Shown: positions 22,319 to 34,957, counted from the first letter of the stretch. The stretch: DNA of 64,000 bases from Bimastos eiseni (GCA_959347315.1 OY365806.1:34189106-34253105); one strand, 5' to 3'. Numbers and translations: made by a program. The notes: a model not told the origin generated them from the sequence alone.

Positions 22319-22510
22319 GACACACTGGGGCGCGGAGCTGAGGAACCGGGTTCGAAACCCGTACCGGCGGTGTTCATTAAATTAAATTTACACGCATAGC
22401 GTATCGGCCGCCCTACGTGGGTGCCAGCATCATTCGCTCATACTGGCTCTGTAATTATACTGCGTTGTTAGTTTGAACAATAAACGAAATTATTATTAAT
22501 TATTATAATT
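22319..22510 (+). repeat. tRNA-derived SINE-like sequence
   Basis: A perfect Pol III B-box core (GGTTCGAAACC, about 22350) is followed by CCGTACCGGCGGTG and, 130 bp later, an ATTATT-rich tail. The A-box is poor, so this is a decayed SINE, not a functional tRNA gene. Confidence 0.45.
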
Positions 22511-22559
22511 GACGTCTTCGTCGTCTGTCTAGCCACAGCGTCGATAGGTGGCAGTTGTG

Positions 22560-24450
22560 TTACCATTGATTGTCATGTCATGTCACATCGTCATCGTCGC
22601 TTCGCGACGGTTGACTACATGAATGGGAAAGTTATGTCCAATGCTTTCTGTCTCGTACGATGTTCATTAAGCTTGTGCCTTTAAGCCAGTCCACGCCAGG
22701 ACATTGTCAAACCAGCAGATTCTGGGTCTTCCACGACTTCGGCTTCCTTCCACTATACCCAACATTACACTGTTCTCAATACTGTCTTTAGGCTGTCTCA
22801 CGATGTGCCCGAAGTACCGCAGTTTTCTGGATTTGATGTGGCCCAACAGTTTGCAGTCAACTTTCGGAATTTGATACACTTGTTCGGTGTTCACCATTGC
22901 TGTCCATGGAATTCTGAGCAGTTTCCTCATGCACTTGTTCTCAAATGCTTGTATGCGTTTCTCTTTTTTTAATTTATTGTCCACGACTCACAACCAAATG
23001 TGCTACTGGCCTACACGCCAAGGCCTTCATGAGTCGCAGTTTGGTTTTAGTACTGACCGATTTATTTTTCCAGATGCATACCAACTTAAACATGACCGAC
23101 ATTCCCATGGCTAATCTTGATTTTACCTCACTCGCGCAGTCCCCGTCCTTCGTTACTCTGTTCCCCAAGTATGTAAATGAGTCCACCTGTTCCAGTTTGT
23201 ATCCGTCCACTTTGATCAAAAGTGCGTCATTGTTATTTGTCATTACTTTTGTCTTTGCTACGTTAATCAGCATACTGTATTCTTTTGCTGATATCTCAAC
23301 ACGTTGCACTAACTTCTGTAAATCCTCTGGTGAAGTGGCCAGTAGCACGATGTCATCAGTTTATCTTAGGTTATTAATAGTCTTCCCTCCAATTCTGAAT
23401 CCCTTGTTGTAGCCTAGTAGTGCATTTCGCATTACCTGTTCTGCCAAAATGTTAAACAGGCTTGGTGATATAAATTACATCCTTGTCGGACTCCTTTCTT
23501 GATACTAAACCATGTCAACATAATTCCGTCTGTCTTGACAGTAGCTCGTTGTTGTTTGTAGAGATTTCGCAATAGCTGAATGAGGTGGGGTGGGAAACCC
23601 ATTTCCATCATGGTTATCCATAGTTGATCATGTTGAATCATGTCAAAAGCTTTTGTAAAGTCAATGAAGCAGAGGTACAGTGGATGATTCCTTTCTCTCG
23701 CTTTCTCCAAGATGATTCTTAAGTTCACAATTTGATCTCACGTGCCTCTTCTTGGCCTAAAGCTAGCCTGTTCTTCAGCGATCTCTGTTTCCAGCTTGAT
23801 CTGGATGCGTTCCAGTATCACTCGTAACAAAATCTTACTGGCATGCGAGACTAGCGCAATTGCTCTGTGATTACCACAGTGAAGTAGATTTCCCTTCTTC
23901 GGCAGTGGATTAAATATTGACTGACCATTCTTCTGGCCAATCCCCGGCGTCCCATAGGTTCACACATATCTCGTGTAGTTTTGTCAGAGTCATTTCTCCA
24001 TCAAATCTAAACAGCTCATCGGCTACGCCATCTGGGCCTGGTGACTTCCGCATAGCTGCTTTCAATATGGCTTATTTTATCTCTTCTTTTTCTTGTATTT
24101 CGAATTTTATGTCTTCTTCCTCTTTTCATTGTTGTAGAGTCCTTCGCAATATTCTTTCCATCTTTGATTTACTTTTTCCAGTTCAACAAGTTTCTTGCTG
24201 TTGTTGTCATTGATGGCTGTGGTTCGAGGCTTGAACGAGCCAGTGAGCTTGTTCACCATTTGGAATACAGATCTGGAGTTACCCTTTCCTTTCGTTCTCC
24301 TCTAGCTCGTTGCATAATGTCTCCAATTCCGACTTCTTGTCTCTTCGTAACATCCGTTGTACCTCATTTCGTAGAATTTTGTACTCTTGCGTAGACTTTG
24401 TTTTTGCCTCTCCTTTCTTTCTTTGATTACATTTGTACCATTGATTACAT
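22560..24450 (-). mobile_element. Decayed non-LTR retrotransposon (RTE/I-like)
   Basis: The minus strand carries in order FIDFTKAFDMIQHDQLW with KKGVRQGCNL (23430-23730), a degraded xxDD region leading into LLATSPEDLQKLVQRV, FTYLGNRVTKDGDCASEV (22975-23348), and a C-terminal RKLRYFGHIVRQ with SRSRGRPRICWFDNV (22667-22984). These are reverse-transcriptase and tail motifs of RTE- or I-like LINEs. Stops and frameshifts separate the pieces. The clade is not certain. Confidence 0.82.
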
Positions 24451-24459
24451 TAGTGTAAA

Positions 24460-25050
24460 AGGAAATCGAGTCAATCTGCGCTCAAATGTTTATCTTCACT
24501 ATTAATTGTATTAATCTAACTGCTTTCGTATCTTGTAGTAACTCTTCCGTATATGACTGAATTTTAAAAGTTATTCACCGCAGTCAGATTAGCCTCGTTG
24601 AGCTACCTCTTTTGAGCTCTCAAATTACAATTATTAGGCTTGGCGAGAACAAAACTTTATCGCTTCTTAACCCATTGGCTAAGATCAAAACGTTTACTTG
24701 TCAGCTTAATACCTGATACGTACATTAACCACGGTTGCGTGACGCCGATGTTACTTGCTCTCGGCCTAGGCTGGTGGTCAGATAATCCCTGATCCGCTAT
24801 CCCTGGTTTTAGTACATTGTTGGCGTTAAGATGATGGGGAGAAGCTACGACATCTTCCGGCTTCTGAGTCTCCCTAGTGGTCCCCACTAAAGGAGAAATT
24901 CAAAACAAAAATAAAACAGCCTACGTTCCGGGCGTCGTTAGACCGTAAGGCAGTGCTCAAATAGAGCATCGATCAAGGGTTAGCTTTTAGGTCAGATTAG
25001 TCTAATACGCGAGCCGCACGTCGTCCGTGTGTGGATTTTAATCAAGTAGC
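24460..25050. other. No gene recognised
   Basis: Non-coding DNA between two transposons; a 76-residue minus ORF at 24657-24887 has no recognisable motif. Confidence 0.35.
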
Positions 25051-25058
25051 CCGCTACG

Positions 25059-25237
25059 CAGGGCCGTACCGAGGGCGGTTCCAGCGGTGCCGTGGCACAG
25101 GGCGCAAATATAGAAGGGCCTAAATTTCATGATGGAAAAACTTTAATCATTCCATAAATTCACTTTCATGAAAAATGTGGGAGCGATTGGGCCCTAAGAC
25201 TAGACACCGGGCGCAATTATAGCTTGGTACGGCCTTG
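25059..25237. mobile_element. hAT-type MITE, CAGGGCCGTACCGAG family
   Basis: Starts CAGGGCCGTACCGAG and ends with the inverse of CAAGGCCGTACCAAG. The inside (GGGCGCAAATAT...) matches the members at 46569-46735 and 54045-54271. A target duplication is not detectable here. Confidence 0.8.
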
Positions 25238-25239
25238 CG

Positions 25240-26780
25240 TATCACATCAAACGTTTCGCATCATTTCAACAGGACTGTTCCTGTCTCAGTCTTTCCCTCA
25301 CTCCCTTCCTCCAACTGCATTAACTCCTATGTGCTTGGTTTCAAGAATATGGCCAGAGTGAGTACAGATTGTGGCGGGAATTCTTCCACGTCTCTCCCAG
25401 GCATTCTATAATTTTGTAATTGGAAAATGCGAATGTCCCAGTACTGGGGCGAAACTATTTCCCTCTCCTCAGGACCTTGACGCGTACTGGGGTGAATGGC
25501 CCTGTTGCTCCTGTGTAGTCGGCGCCCATGTATAGGAACACCCGAGAATCTTGACAGCATGTCTTGTTCTGAGTTAATTCTGCAATAACACGACAGGAAT
25601 CGTGAACCCAAAATTTGACTCAGATTTAGAAATGTAGACCCCTATCTCATCATTACGTGAACTTATCAAAAAGTCTCTTGACATCGCTCCGATACACGAC
25701 GCTCCCCTAAATCGAGTTTTTTGTGCATTCGATAAGGGATCTAACCTTTTACGGTGTTTGTGGCGGCAGATGAGCTATTATCAGTTCGATGAAGCTCCCA
25801 CATGCGTGTACTGACCTTGAGAACTTGCGTTGATTGCTGATCTCGCCAAACAACCAAGTGCTGCCTTGAGATGAATGGAGAGTCGATCCCTAAGCTCTCT
25901 GTCTATGTGGAACGACGCAGTAGTTAAATTTCAGAAATCGATGAGCATAAAACATATGGAACAGTCAACTCTCATTTAGTTCATCATAAGGCGTTTTCCT
26001 GCAGCTCATATTGAAAGTCATTGTAAATAAAACGGCAAAGCTCCAAATAAATATTAACGCCAACACAGTATAGCCGACAGCCTAACACACATTGACCAGT
26101 TTTCAGAGAATATACAGAATAATAGATTTTAGATGAAGACTGACAGTTTATCAGGACTAGCAGTTGACTTCATTCGCTTCTGTGCCGCCAATTGCTGATA
26201 ATAGCAGATGTGCGTTTTGGGTTTTGTCTTATTATAAATGTCAGATCGGTTGCTCAGATTTGGCGTTTCCTATGCAGGTGTTGCAGGTGTGTTATAAGCT
26301 TGTTATACATTTACGATTTTTTTCCTATATAATACACTGAATTAATCTGCAATGCAAGGTAAAATAATAAACCACTCTTTTATACTGCCTATATTGTGTT
26401 GTAGGGCCTACATTAACTTCGTAGATTTCTCTGATTATTATGAGTTTCTTACCGGGTGAAACTGAAAAATTTGTTGTCGTCTGAAAATAACATAAAATAA
26501 AGCACAAACTTATGAAAAATCAGTTAAATTTGAAGTTTGTATTGATCATACGTTTTAGACATCGTTCTATTACAGCTTTAGCAAAATCTGAATTTTAGTC
26601 ATTTGGCCCCTAGGACAAATGCTTCTAGCAATGTTGTTAACGCGTTTAATGCGCTAAGGCTATTAAAGTATGCAAAACACCAAAGGTCTCTCACCTAAAG
26701 CAACGACAGTTTAATTATGAAAGCAATAAAGGAATCAGATCATCTTCAATTAAGATGTACAGCTGAGCTGGGTGCAACAG
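25240..26780. other. Intron, nothing recognised
   Basis: About 1.5 kb of non-coding DNA. The minus ORF at 25327-25611 (94 residues) has no motif or convincing splice borders. Confidence 0.35.
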
Positions 26781-26792
26781 GACCATATGAAC

Positions 26793-27085
26793 CAGAGGTG
26801 TAACAAGGTTTTTAAAAATAGGGGGAGCATAACTTTTTAAAAAATTGTTTTTGCCCTTCGACTTTTTAATTTTGCCCCCCAGAAATTTGAAAAATGGGGA
26901 GCGCAAATCATCTTAACAAAAGTATTCTTAAAATCCATTGGACAAACATAAGAAGAACCGATTTGGGGGGCACATGGGGGCACTGAGCACTAAAACTGGG
27001 GAGGGGCATTGCCCCCCCCCACCCAGTTTCAAAACTGGGGGGCCGGTGCCCCTTTGCCCCCTGCCCCCCGCTTGTTACACTCCTG
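26793..27085. mobile_element. Non-autonomous hAT-type element, 293 bp
   Basis: Ends CAGAGGTGTAACAAG and the inverse of CAGGAGTGTAACAAG, flanked by a perfect 8-bp duplication ATATGAAC (26785-26792, 27086-27093). Poly-C/poly-G blocks fill the right half. Confidence 0.93.
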
Positions 27086-27161
27086 ATATGAACATGCTTC
27101 AGTTCATAATTACTATTCGTGAACTGCTGGAGCATTAAACACGTAGGCGTAATGTAATGTA

Positions 27162-27914
27162 CAGCTAGGTGCATGCATGGGCCAGCATAAATGGTCCGAC
27201 TTTGCAAGCAAATAACTCCGCCAATATTTGGAAGTTATTTATACTTAAATGCATTAAATCAGAGATATTTCACTCTAGTAATAGCTTAGAAAAAGTCGAA
27301 ATGGTATTAGTTTTTAAGTTTAGGAAATGTTTGGAAAAGTCCTAGCTGTCCTATTTTGTGGTCGTTTGTGATGCAAAATGGCGCAGTTAACAGACGATTA
27401 TCGAGTTTTGATCAGAATTTTGCGAACTGGTAAGGGATTTAATTCATTTAAAATGATTAAGGAATTTCCTAACAGAGGCTGGATTAAAACTACCTTAAAT
27501 CGTATGATATAAAAAAATTGACAAAACAGGAGCTTCAAGTCGTAAATCACGCAAATCGGCGCGCTCACCCGCTCGTGTGTCCGAGACTCCGAGTTAATTT
27601 GCAGTCAAGACGATGACCCGGGCACAACCAACTATCTCCAAGTTAATTATTAATATTGCTGTGTATTACAACATGACTGACTATAGGGTTTCATTTTTTG
27701 GATTTACTGACTTTTTCATTAGTTAGTCACTAAAAAAAGATGACTTGTTATGTCACGATTTGCGCCATGAAGGTTAAAGATGCAATAACCAATGTTTCTG
27801 TATCTTACTACTAGAGTGAAATACCTTTAATTGATACATTATTTTTAAATAACTTCCAAATATTGACGGAGTTATTTGCCTGCAAAGTCGGACCATTTAT
27901 GCTGGCCCACCCTG
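27162..27914 (+). mobile_element. Deleted mariner/Tc1-type transposon
   Basis: Inverted terminal repeats of about 100 bp share GGCCAGCATAAATGGTCCGA and AATAACTCCG-CAATATTTGG. The element is bounded by TA on both sides (27160-27161, 27915-27916). Between them, from ATG 27378, a 45-residue helix-turn-helix start (MAQLTDDYRVLIRILRTGKG) is followed by a stop; a KIDKTGAS stretch and an SARSPARV stretch follow. The catalytic DDE region is missing, so this is an internal deletion derivative. Confidence 0.8.
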
Positions 27915-28355
27915 TAATGTAATCAAGCATTTATATAGCGCCGCTCAAATCAGCAGCGCTCTTGAAAACATCAGCGACAGTGAACCGTTCCACTAGAAAT
28001 TGTTATTTATACATCGATAATTGAAGGAAAGTCAGCAAATAGCAGCAATCTAATTTCAGCCTCTGATGAAATGGAGGCAGGAGAAAGCTCTAGAATAAAG
28101 CGCAAAAATGCAATATAATAAAATAATATAATATAGTTATAATATAATATATTTAGCAAACAGCAAAAATTAAACACGGATAGCGGTAGCATTACAATAT
28201 CGCATTACAATATCAGAAGCTGAAATGACTTAGCTACGTATATATGAATTAGAAATTGAATGAATTACAAATTTCCGTTAACGAGTTATCTATATAAGAA
28301 CGACAAATTTCGAATAACTTTAGTGTTGTGATCTACAGTCTAAAACTGATTGTAC

Positions 28356-28887
28356 TGACCGTAGGTGAGGTGGAGATGCTGCCGCTGCCGCTGATGCTGT
28401 TGTTGCTGCTGCTGCTGTGGATGTTGTTCTGTGAATTTGATTCATCCCGCCGTTGACCCAGCGTCGTCTTCGTGTAGCAGATGCGAAGAGCCGACATCTT
28501 CTGGAGCGTGATCATAGGCGGCTCTGAAAATCTCCGGTCCATCATGCGAGTCTGACGATTTCTTCTGTCGTTTGCGTTGTTCCCGGGAGCAACGGATCCG
28601 GAGGAGGAGAAAGAGGTAAGGAAGGACGAGGAGGAGGTGGGACACTGGTTTTCGGTGTTATAGGCAACACATAAATGGGGCGATGGAATCGACATGGAAA
28701 AGCCACTGCTGGACATCTCCGTGTGCTCATGAATTGTATCCGGCAATTCCATTAGGATATTTTGACTGGATTTTCTCTTGGGAAGACTTTGCGGATTCTG
28801 TTTGTTTTCACCGATGACTGTTGTTCGAACATCGAGTTCTTCAAGATCTCCGTTAAAGATGGAGAAAGTCGTCTGACTCTCTGAATT
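28356..28887 (-). CDS. AMPK gamma subunit, N-terminal extension exon
   Basis: On the minus strand an acceptor (CCTGATTAG) at 28888 opens a frame of about 177 codons, in phase 0 with the exon at 29768-30790. It is Ser/Thr/Pro/Asn-rich, with a poly-Ser/Asn segment near the end and a basic RRFSEPP motif. Long disordered N-termini are known in gamma-2/gamma-3 type subunits. The end is set at 28356 because donor GTACAA there gives the phase needed by 13655-13758; the stronger-looking GTCAGT at 28359 would need another exon in the 14.6-kb intron. Confidence 0.6.
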
Positions 28888-29440
28888 CTAATCAGGAACA
28901 AACGATTGATACAATTGCGTAGGTTCAGCAGTGCAAATCCGTCGTTCTACGCCAACACACTAACTTGTATGCGTTTTCATTTGCGAATCGGCCAACGTAT
29001 GTTTCCAACAACTAATGCACCTAAGTGAATTGTAGGTCGCAGTGGTTAGTATGGCCCAGAGTCCCTTCTAAGTAATAAAGCAATCTACTTATGCCTGGAG
29101 GCGTCTGCATACGTTGTCATCTTTGGCAGGCCTACATACCTACTTGCAAAGTAGTGTCCTCACATTGACCTCATGTTTTCGCCTCAGTCGATAAGCTGAA
29201 AATACATGTAATATACTGGACGATGCTTCAAACGAGTGAACAATAATTGTGGGGCTTTGACGGTCTTATACTTCTGAATTGTCATAAATCTGCATCATCA
29301 CAGACATCAATCCTATTGCTCATGCGCATAATTGTGGCGCTCGTGGTTTTTTCATAAGCTTTTAGGCCTCTCCGTAGAAGAACATCAGATTCGAAAATGT
29401 ATTATAACTAACATGCTAGCCTATAGGTAATAAAGCAGTC
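28888..29440. other. Intron between the two N-terminal exons
   Basis: No motif recognised. An AGGCCTA word lies near 29129. Confidence 0.45.
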
Positions 29441-29445
29441 GGCCG

Positions 29446-29735
29446 TTGATCGATTATGGTGATTATGATGTTGATGATGATGCGGACGACGACGAGAATG
29501 ATGATGACGAAGGTGATTATGGTGATTATGTTGTTGTTGTGCATGATGATGCTGATGGTGATTATGATGACGATGACGACGATGATGATGATCATGATGA
29601 TGACAACGACGACAACGATGATGATGATGATGGTGGTGTGGTGGTGGTGGAGGTGGTGGATGTGGTGATGATGATAATGATGAGGAGGAGGAGCAGGCAG
29701 AGGAGGACAGGAAGAGGAAGAGGATGCTCATGATG
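29446..29735. repeat. GAT/ATG trinucleotide-rich repeat
   Basis: Imperfect GAT, GAC and GGT triplets run for about 290 bp, read as poly-His on the minus strand. It lies in the intron 33 bases past donor 29767, so the His-rich reading is not taken as protein. Confidence 0.9.
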
Positions 29736-29767
29736 ATGACAACGCCAATGAGAAGAAGTGACATTAC

Positions 29768-30790
29768 ATATCTCCTGTGCTGTGCTCTGGTTGCTGTTAT
29801 GCTTGGCTCTGACAGACGTCGAGAGTTTGCTTCGGTTCTCGACCGATACATCTGCAGAAACTCATTCGGGCCAACAGCAATTCGACTCTTGGCTTTGTCT
29901 GATTCAACCTTTCCTTTTCCTTCTCCTCCTTCTCCTCCTCCTCTTCCCGACTTCAGCAACTCGCTCATCAGTGTTCCTTCTTTTACGCCAATGGCAGACT
30001 TTCCACTGGAAGGGTTCGTGGCTGATTGCCCCATCAGGGTGGAACGAGACTTGCACGCCTCATTCGTCGTATTTTTCGTTGACTGTCCTACTACGGCTGT
30101 GCTGCTTTCGGAGGCACCAGAGCGCTTCGTCGACAACCTTCTTAGTAGACCAAATTCGAAACCTTTGGACTGAGTTCTGTGGGAGGTGGAAACATCTCTT
30201 GCGACGGATGACTGTGCCAAAGCGGATTTGGAAAGTAAGTCAGTGATGGTTGAGGGGGTTTGAGAGGGGACGTTGGAGGATTGGCCTGGAGATGGAGGAG
30301 ATGTGGGTCTGGTCCAAGCGAAGGCGCATTCAGTCGTCTCTTTGAGGCCTCGCATTCGGACTGAATCGACGGCACTGGGAGCCAGAACCTGAGGACGGTT
30401 GACTGCTGGGTTCACCTGGAAAGGAGAAGGAGTTTGTTCAGAAGAGACGGTGGCGCGTGATTGCTTAGATTGTCGCTGAAAGACACTCCACGTCATGGCT
30501 GTCTTCTTCTTAGGTCTTTGATCGATGTTCGTTGGCTGAGAATCGGGACCCAGTTGACCTTGTGTGGACCCATTATCCCTAGGTCCTGGCTTCAGATGTC
30601 CTTGTTTCGCTCGATCACCACCGTTGACCTTAGCAATGTTTTGATCCTGTTTGACCAGAAATGAACGGTTGTGGTTCATATCAAAGGCAACAGACGCATT
30701 CGATCCAGATGATGATTTCATCTCCCACTCGAAAGACTTTGATCCCAGCGTATCTTTCGTTGATTCAATGTCTTCCAAGTTGATCATATC
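29768..30790 (-). CDS. AMPK gamma subunit, long N-terminal exon
   Basis: The minus strand is open for 341 codons from acceptor TTTTTGCAG (GATATGATCAAC) to donor GTAATG, phase 0 at both ends. The peptide is Ser/Thr/Pro/Gln-rich and predicted disordered. It holds two basic phospho-type motifs: LLRRLSTKR in the middle and SRRLSEPSI near the end, the latter like RRFSEPP in the next exon. The link to the CBS exons rests on strand, order and phase, not on homology. If it is not spliced to an upstream exon, translation could start at ATG 30787. Confidence 0.6.
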
Positions 30791-31184
30791 CTGCAAAAAT
30801 CCATTATAGGTCCATTAAACTGTATGCACAATCGAATATCGACCCATATGGGTCTGTTTATGGACATCGGGAGGCTTTGCAGGCCTATACGTGATGTCAT
30901 TGAAAGAGTGAAGTACATTAATGTTTAAGGCTTGAAATGCATTCAGTTCGAAAATTTTATTTTAAGTAATATCTAATGAATTTCAATTACTTAGATATTC
31001 TGCAGTAGATCTAATTGCGTCACTCGACAGATGCAAGGTCACAGTGAAATATAATTATACCTATGATACTTGATAGAAATGTTTATTGCTGTTTATCCGC
31101 GTGTGGCCATGTCCCATAAATAATCATATAAATTTACATCCAGGGCTTATGTTATGTTCAAACTGCTGTTTGATGCAGTACACT
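30791..31184. other. Intron or 5' region, nothing recognised
   Basis: No coding signal was recognised upstream of the long N-terminal exon. Confidence 0.35.
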
Positions 31185-31330
31185 GTAGCTAGCTAGTAGA
31201 GCGCTCACTTTGGGTAGGTAGCGTGCAGGCACGATTTTTCTCTAGTTCGACCACTGTCAGGAACGTTCAACAAGTTCTATTGAATGCAAATTGCATTACG
31301 ACACCGTAGTATTATTGTCAACACTGCCGG
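31185..31330 (+). repeat. tRNA-derived SINE-like sequence
   Basis: GTAGCTAGCTAGTAGAGCGC resembles a tRNA 5' half with an A-box. AGTTCGACCAC about 55 bp on resembles a B-box, and ATTATT follows. It is too degraded to be a tRNA gene. Confidence 0.5.
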
Positions 31331-33335
31331 TGTCACACAGTATCTCCTCAAAAATTATATCCGCATAGCGAAATGAATCCTCCTCGTGCAAACGTTTTCT
31401 ATTGGTCGTACGAAATCACCCCTTCCCCTTCAAAAAGTATCTTTCTGCAACTCAATTACAAATTGCGCAATTTAAAATAATTTAGGACTATGTAAGATGT
31501 GGTCATGGGCTCTTTGTCAAATGCTACTTAATTGTTTGCATAACCCATCGAGGTCAATGAGCCAATTAAGCCATTTGCGGCAACAAACCAACTTCAATCT
31601 GAAATTTAACAATGCCTCAAAGTTAGTAGCCTATAATCGAATATACGAGCTTCTTCTTAAACGTGGGCGCCAGATCTGCCTCTGACAATGGAGAGCAGAG
31701 AAATTCTGTCGACTGACGGTTCGTGGTTGAGTGGCCACCAGACGCGTATATAATTATCACGACTGACTTGGTTGCAAGGTCGCTTGATACGGATTTCAAT
31801 CGACACTTTCAGCGCAGACGGACTATCACCGGTCGCAACGGAATCAATTAAGATACTGCATGAAAATCACCATTGGTTGCGACCGGGTCAATTTGTATCC
31901 CCTTGGAATGTGGTTTTACGTTATGGGAATTGAAATGGTTTATCCCCGGATACTATACAGGCCTACCGGCAAATTCCATCCGGGGGATTGATATATTCAT
32001 TCGCCCGTATACATAGCCTTTAGGACGGATAGAATATCATGGGACACCGACATAATTTTAGATATAATGATAAATATCACTGTTAAATCGACCAGAGACT
32101 CTATAGTAAGCCTATATGTAGATTTAGAAAAGCACTCGCATCTTCCAGCGACAGTTTATGCAGACTATGCTCATATATACATATATACATATATACATAT
32201 ATGTTGCAGGTTATCTTTTGCGACTTCATCTAGATGTTCTTTGGTAGTCACCTCCTACCTTGTCTTATAGATAGTGACTTAGAAAAGGAATAAAGACACA
32301 CGACCGGGACGGGGTCATTTAGGCATATAACACAGCTGCAGAAGACGGACGTATACACGGATACAGTGGGTCATTCATACAGAGTAAGGAAACTTAAGTC
32401 TATCAATGGCAATTTGGCGCTAAGCTTTCTGTAACGATCTCTATTCGTGCACATATAAATCATGGTTTTCGTAGCTGTTCCTGGTTCACTATATTGGCTC
32501 ATTGAACCGTTTCAACCGGTTCAGACTGCTAACACCAGATCAAATATTACACGCCCAACTAGTTCACTTCTGCCGCTTTCAACGTTCGCTGCGCACCTCA
32601 GGGCGCCATGTATCTGGTCTGATAATGGCAAGTATAGGCCTATGTGCTGCATATATTTTTGCAATTGATGCGCATCGGTTGATGAGGATATGTCCAGGAA
32701 CACCTGAGTCTGCGTGAAGCCAAGAGGAATGAATAGTAAACAAGCTGTCTGAATCGGCATTTAAATAACTTTCGTCTTCTATGTTTCTCTCAACCATTAA
32801 AATAATAAGCTTGGGACAAATTGACTATCGAATCCACAGCACATTGCTCACTACTTACTTCATCTGTGATATTGTACTCAAGTCAGGACGGAGTTTAAAA
32901 ATAATTGCTGTTTCATGTTATTAAAATGCTTTCCAAAAAGAATAGTTTCAATGTCTTTTTGCCTCCTATGATTCGCCATGGGCATCGACAACGCAGGGAT
33001 AGTGTACGACGTACGTTGTACGCTAGACGAATCATAGGATTTAAGAGGGAAGGAAATTGAGTTTCGTGAAAACAAGGATTAGAATAATATTTTTTCAATT
33101 CAATATTCGTTTCGATTAAGTTATATAAGAATCAAGGTGACAAACCGCAAATTAATGTGCGATGATTATAGAGTAAATGTTGAGATACTTGGGCTGGAAA
33201 TATTATAGGGAGTTGTAGGTTACTAGGGTTAATGATGTGACTTTGAAGGGGATTAGATCAGGAATTTTTAGCTAAATTGAAGCAATTCGTGGCTATAGTG
33301 ATGATTGGATGCTGTGTGGGCGTCCACTATTGACA
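31331..33335. other. No gene recognised
   Basis: Two kilobases of non-coding DNA with AGGCCTA words near 31960 and 32636. Around 32964-33045 a partial inverted repeat (CCTATGATTCG ... CGAATCATAGG) is present. Small ORFs lack motifs. Confidence 0.35.
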
Positions 33336-33339
33336 GCTA

Positions 33340-33340
33340 G

Positions 33341-33382
<42 letters not shown>
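33340..33382. repeat. (AT)n microsatellite
   Basis: About 20 uninterrupted AT units. Confidence 0.97.
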
Positions 33383-33388
<6 letters not shown>

Positions 33389-33389
33389 A

Positions 33390-33870
33390 GTTTTAAACAA
33401 ATGGTACATACGCTTGATTTGGATGGATTCGATAGTCTGAGGAAAAGGGAATTGCAATAATCGAGCTTTTAGTGGACAATGGAGGCAGCAATGGTGGAGT
33501 TGGTTTTAAAGTCGAACTTGGGCCGAATGCGGCGAAGGTCACGACTGTGCACGAAGCAGAAGCGCGATAGGTTCGATATGTGGTTTGAGGATAGATGAAG
33601 ATCAACACTAATTTCAAGAGTTAAATCACGCCTCCTTCTCCTGAAGAACTGTACTGTCACGTAGCAGCGATGATTGAGCATTAAGGTATTAAGCGATGAA
33701 GAGTTAGTTTGAGTACATGTGTAGGCCAATTGTGTATGGAAGAGAAAGGGATCTTCTTGACTTGATCAAGAAGGTCTATGATGATATATTCTGTACAGGC
33801 AAGGTTAAGGCAGAGGAGGTTGGTTAATATCCAGGCGGAGGACGCGATCTCCTTAGAGGAGGTGGGGACA
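33390..33870 (-). mobile_element. CR1/L2-like LINE fragment
   Basis: The minus strand reads DLEISVDLHLSSNHISNLSR, DLRRIRPKFDFKTNSTIAAS and a degraded SIVH segment, parallel to the LINE at 43285-44860. AATLDLLDQVKKIP-type sequence precedes it. Confidence 0.65.
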
Positions 33871-33874
33871 CCCA

Positions 33875-34950
33875 ATGAGAATGGTAAGAGATGTGGGGGA
33901 CAAACGTGTAACGTGTCCCCCTCTGCAAAAGGCGAGGGGGCTTGTCCCCTCGACCCTCCCCCGGGATGGCCGCCTCTGATAGCAGGTATAGGAAGGGGAT
34001 ATGTGGCGGGACTAAAATGAAAGAGGTACATGCAAGGATATGAAAGAGGAGAGCACGGGGTGTGAGTGTAGCTTCATAGTTTTGCCTCGTCTTGATTTTG
34101 CCTTTGGCTACGGGCCTGCTCAGAGACACATAAATGAATTATTCAAAAAACCTAAAGTAACAACTGTAACATCTTCAGGTCTTGTAGACTTGTGGGAAGA
34201 TTTGGAATAATAGTACTGTCTCAGTAGACGCTATCACAGATTTTAAGAGGGAAATTGGATTATTAAGCATTTTCCACGTCAATCTCCATTGGTTTTAACA
34301 CAGATCTCTTAACCACCTTCTTATGTTCAATCATGTTAAGTATTAAAGTACCATGCATTATATAAGCGATAGTAACCTAACTATTGCTACAGCGAATAAA
34401 ATTAGGCCCACTTGTTGGGACATTATATTTTTCATCTGTAATCAGTTAGCACACATGTAACATAAAATGTCCTAAGTCTTACATGCGCGAGAAGAAAACT
34501 TGGTCACCTACCTTCAAGACTGCGTGAAGGTTGAAGTTAACAGCTGTCCTTGTGCTTACTATTATATCGCTAGCATTGCGCTAGTCGAACGAAACACGTA
34601 TAGGCCTACACCTGGTACTTTATAGATGAAGGCGAAAATACAATTTACAGAATTAGAATTACCGTAGTCAGCTATTGTGCTAGCCAATTAAGCCAACACT
34701 TGCGAGTCTTTGTACAATTGTTAAGGCCCATATACTGATCATTTGAGGTTTTTAAGCCTCACTCAGCAGCGAGTTTGCCTTCAAATTTATGCCTTCATAA
34801 ATTCTGGTCCACAATCTGACTGCTGCAGGTCCAACTTCGTTGCAAATCCAAGCTATTCATGTCCATGCATACTGCATGCACAACATATTATAGGCTCCTA
34901 TATATGCTTATAAAATTAATGAGCGCAGGAAAGTCTCACTTGCCGCTCGC
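33875..34950. other. No gene recognised; a GC-rich repeat end at 33915-33985
   Basis: GTCCCCCTCTGC through CCGGGATGGCCGCCTCTG (33915-33985) looks like one end of a GC-rich transposon whose partner was not found. The remainder is AT-rich. Confidence 0.3.
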
Positions 34951-34957
34951 TAGCCTT

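Noticed and set aside
22319..22400. tRNA gene
   Set aside because: B-box is good but there is no cloverleaf or A-box; the tail points to a SINE.
29408..29767. His/Pro/Ser-rich C-terminal tail of the 462-residue minus ORF
   Set aside because: It is the translation of a trinucleotide repeat beyond a good splice donor in the right phase.
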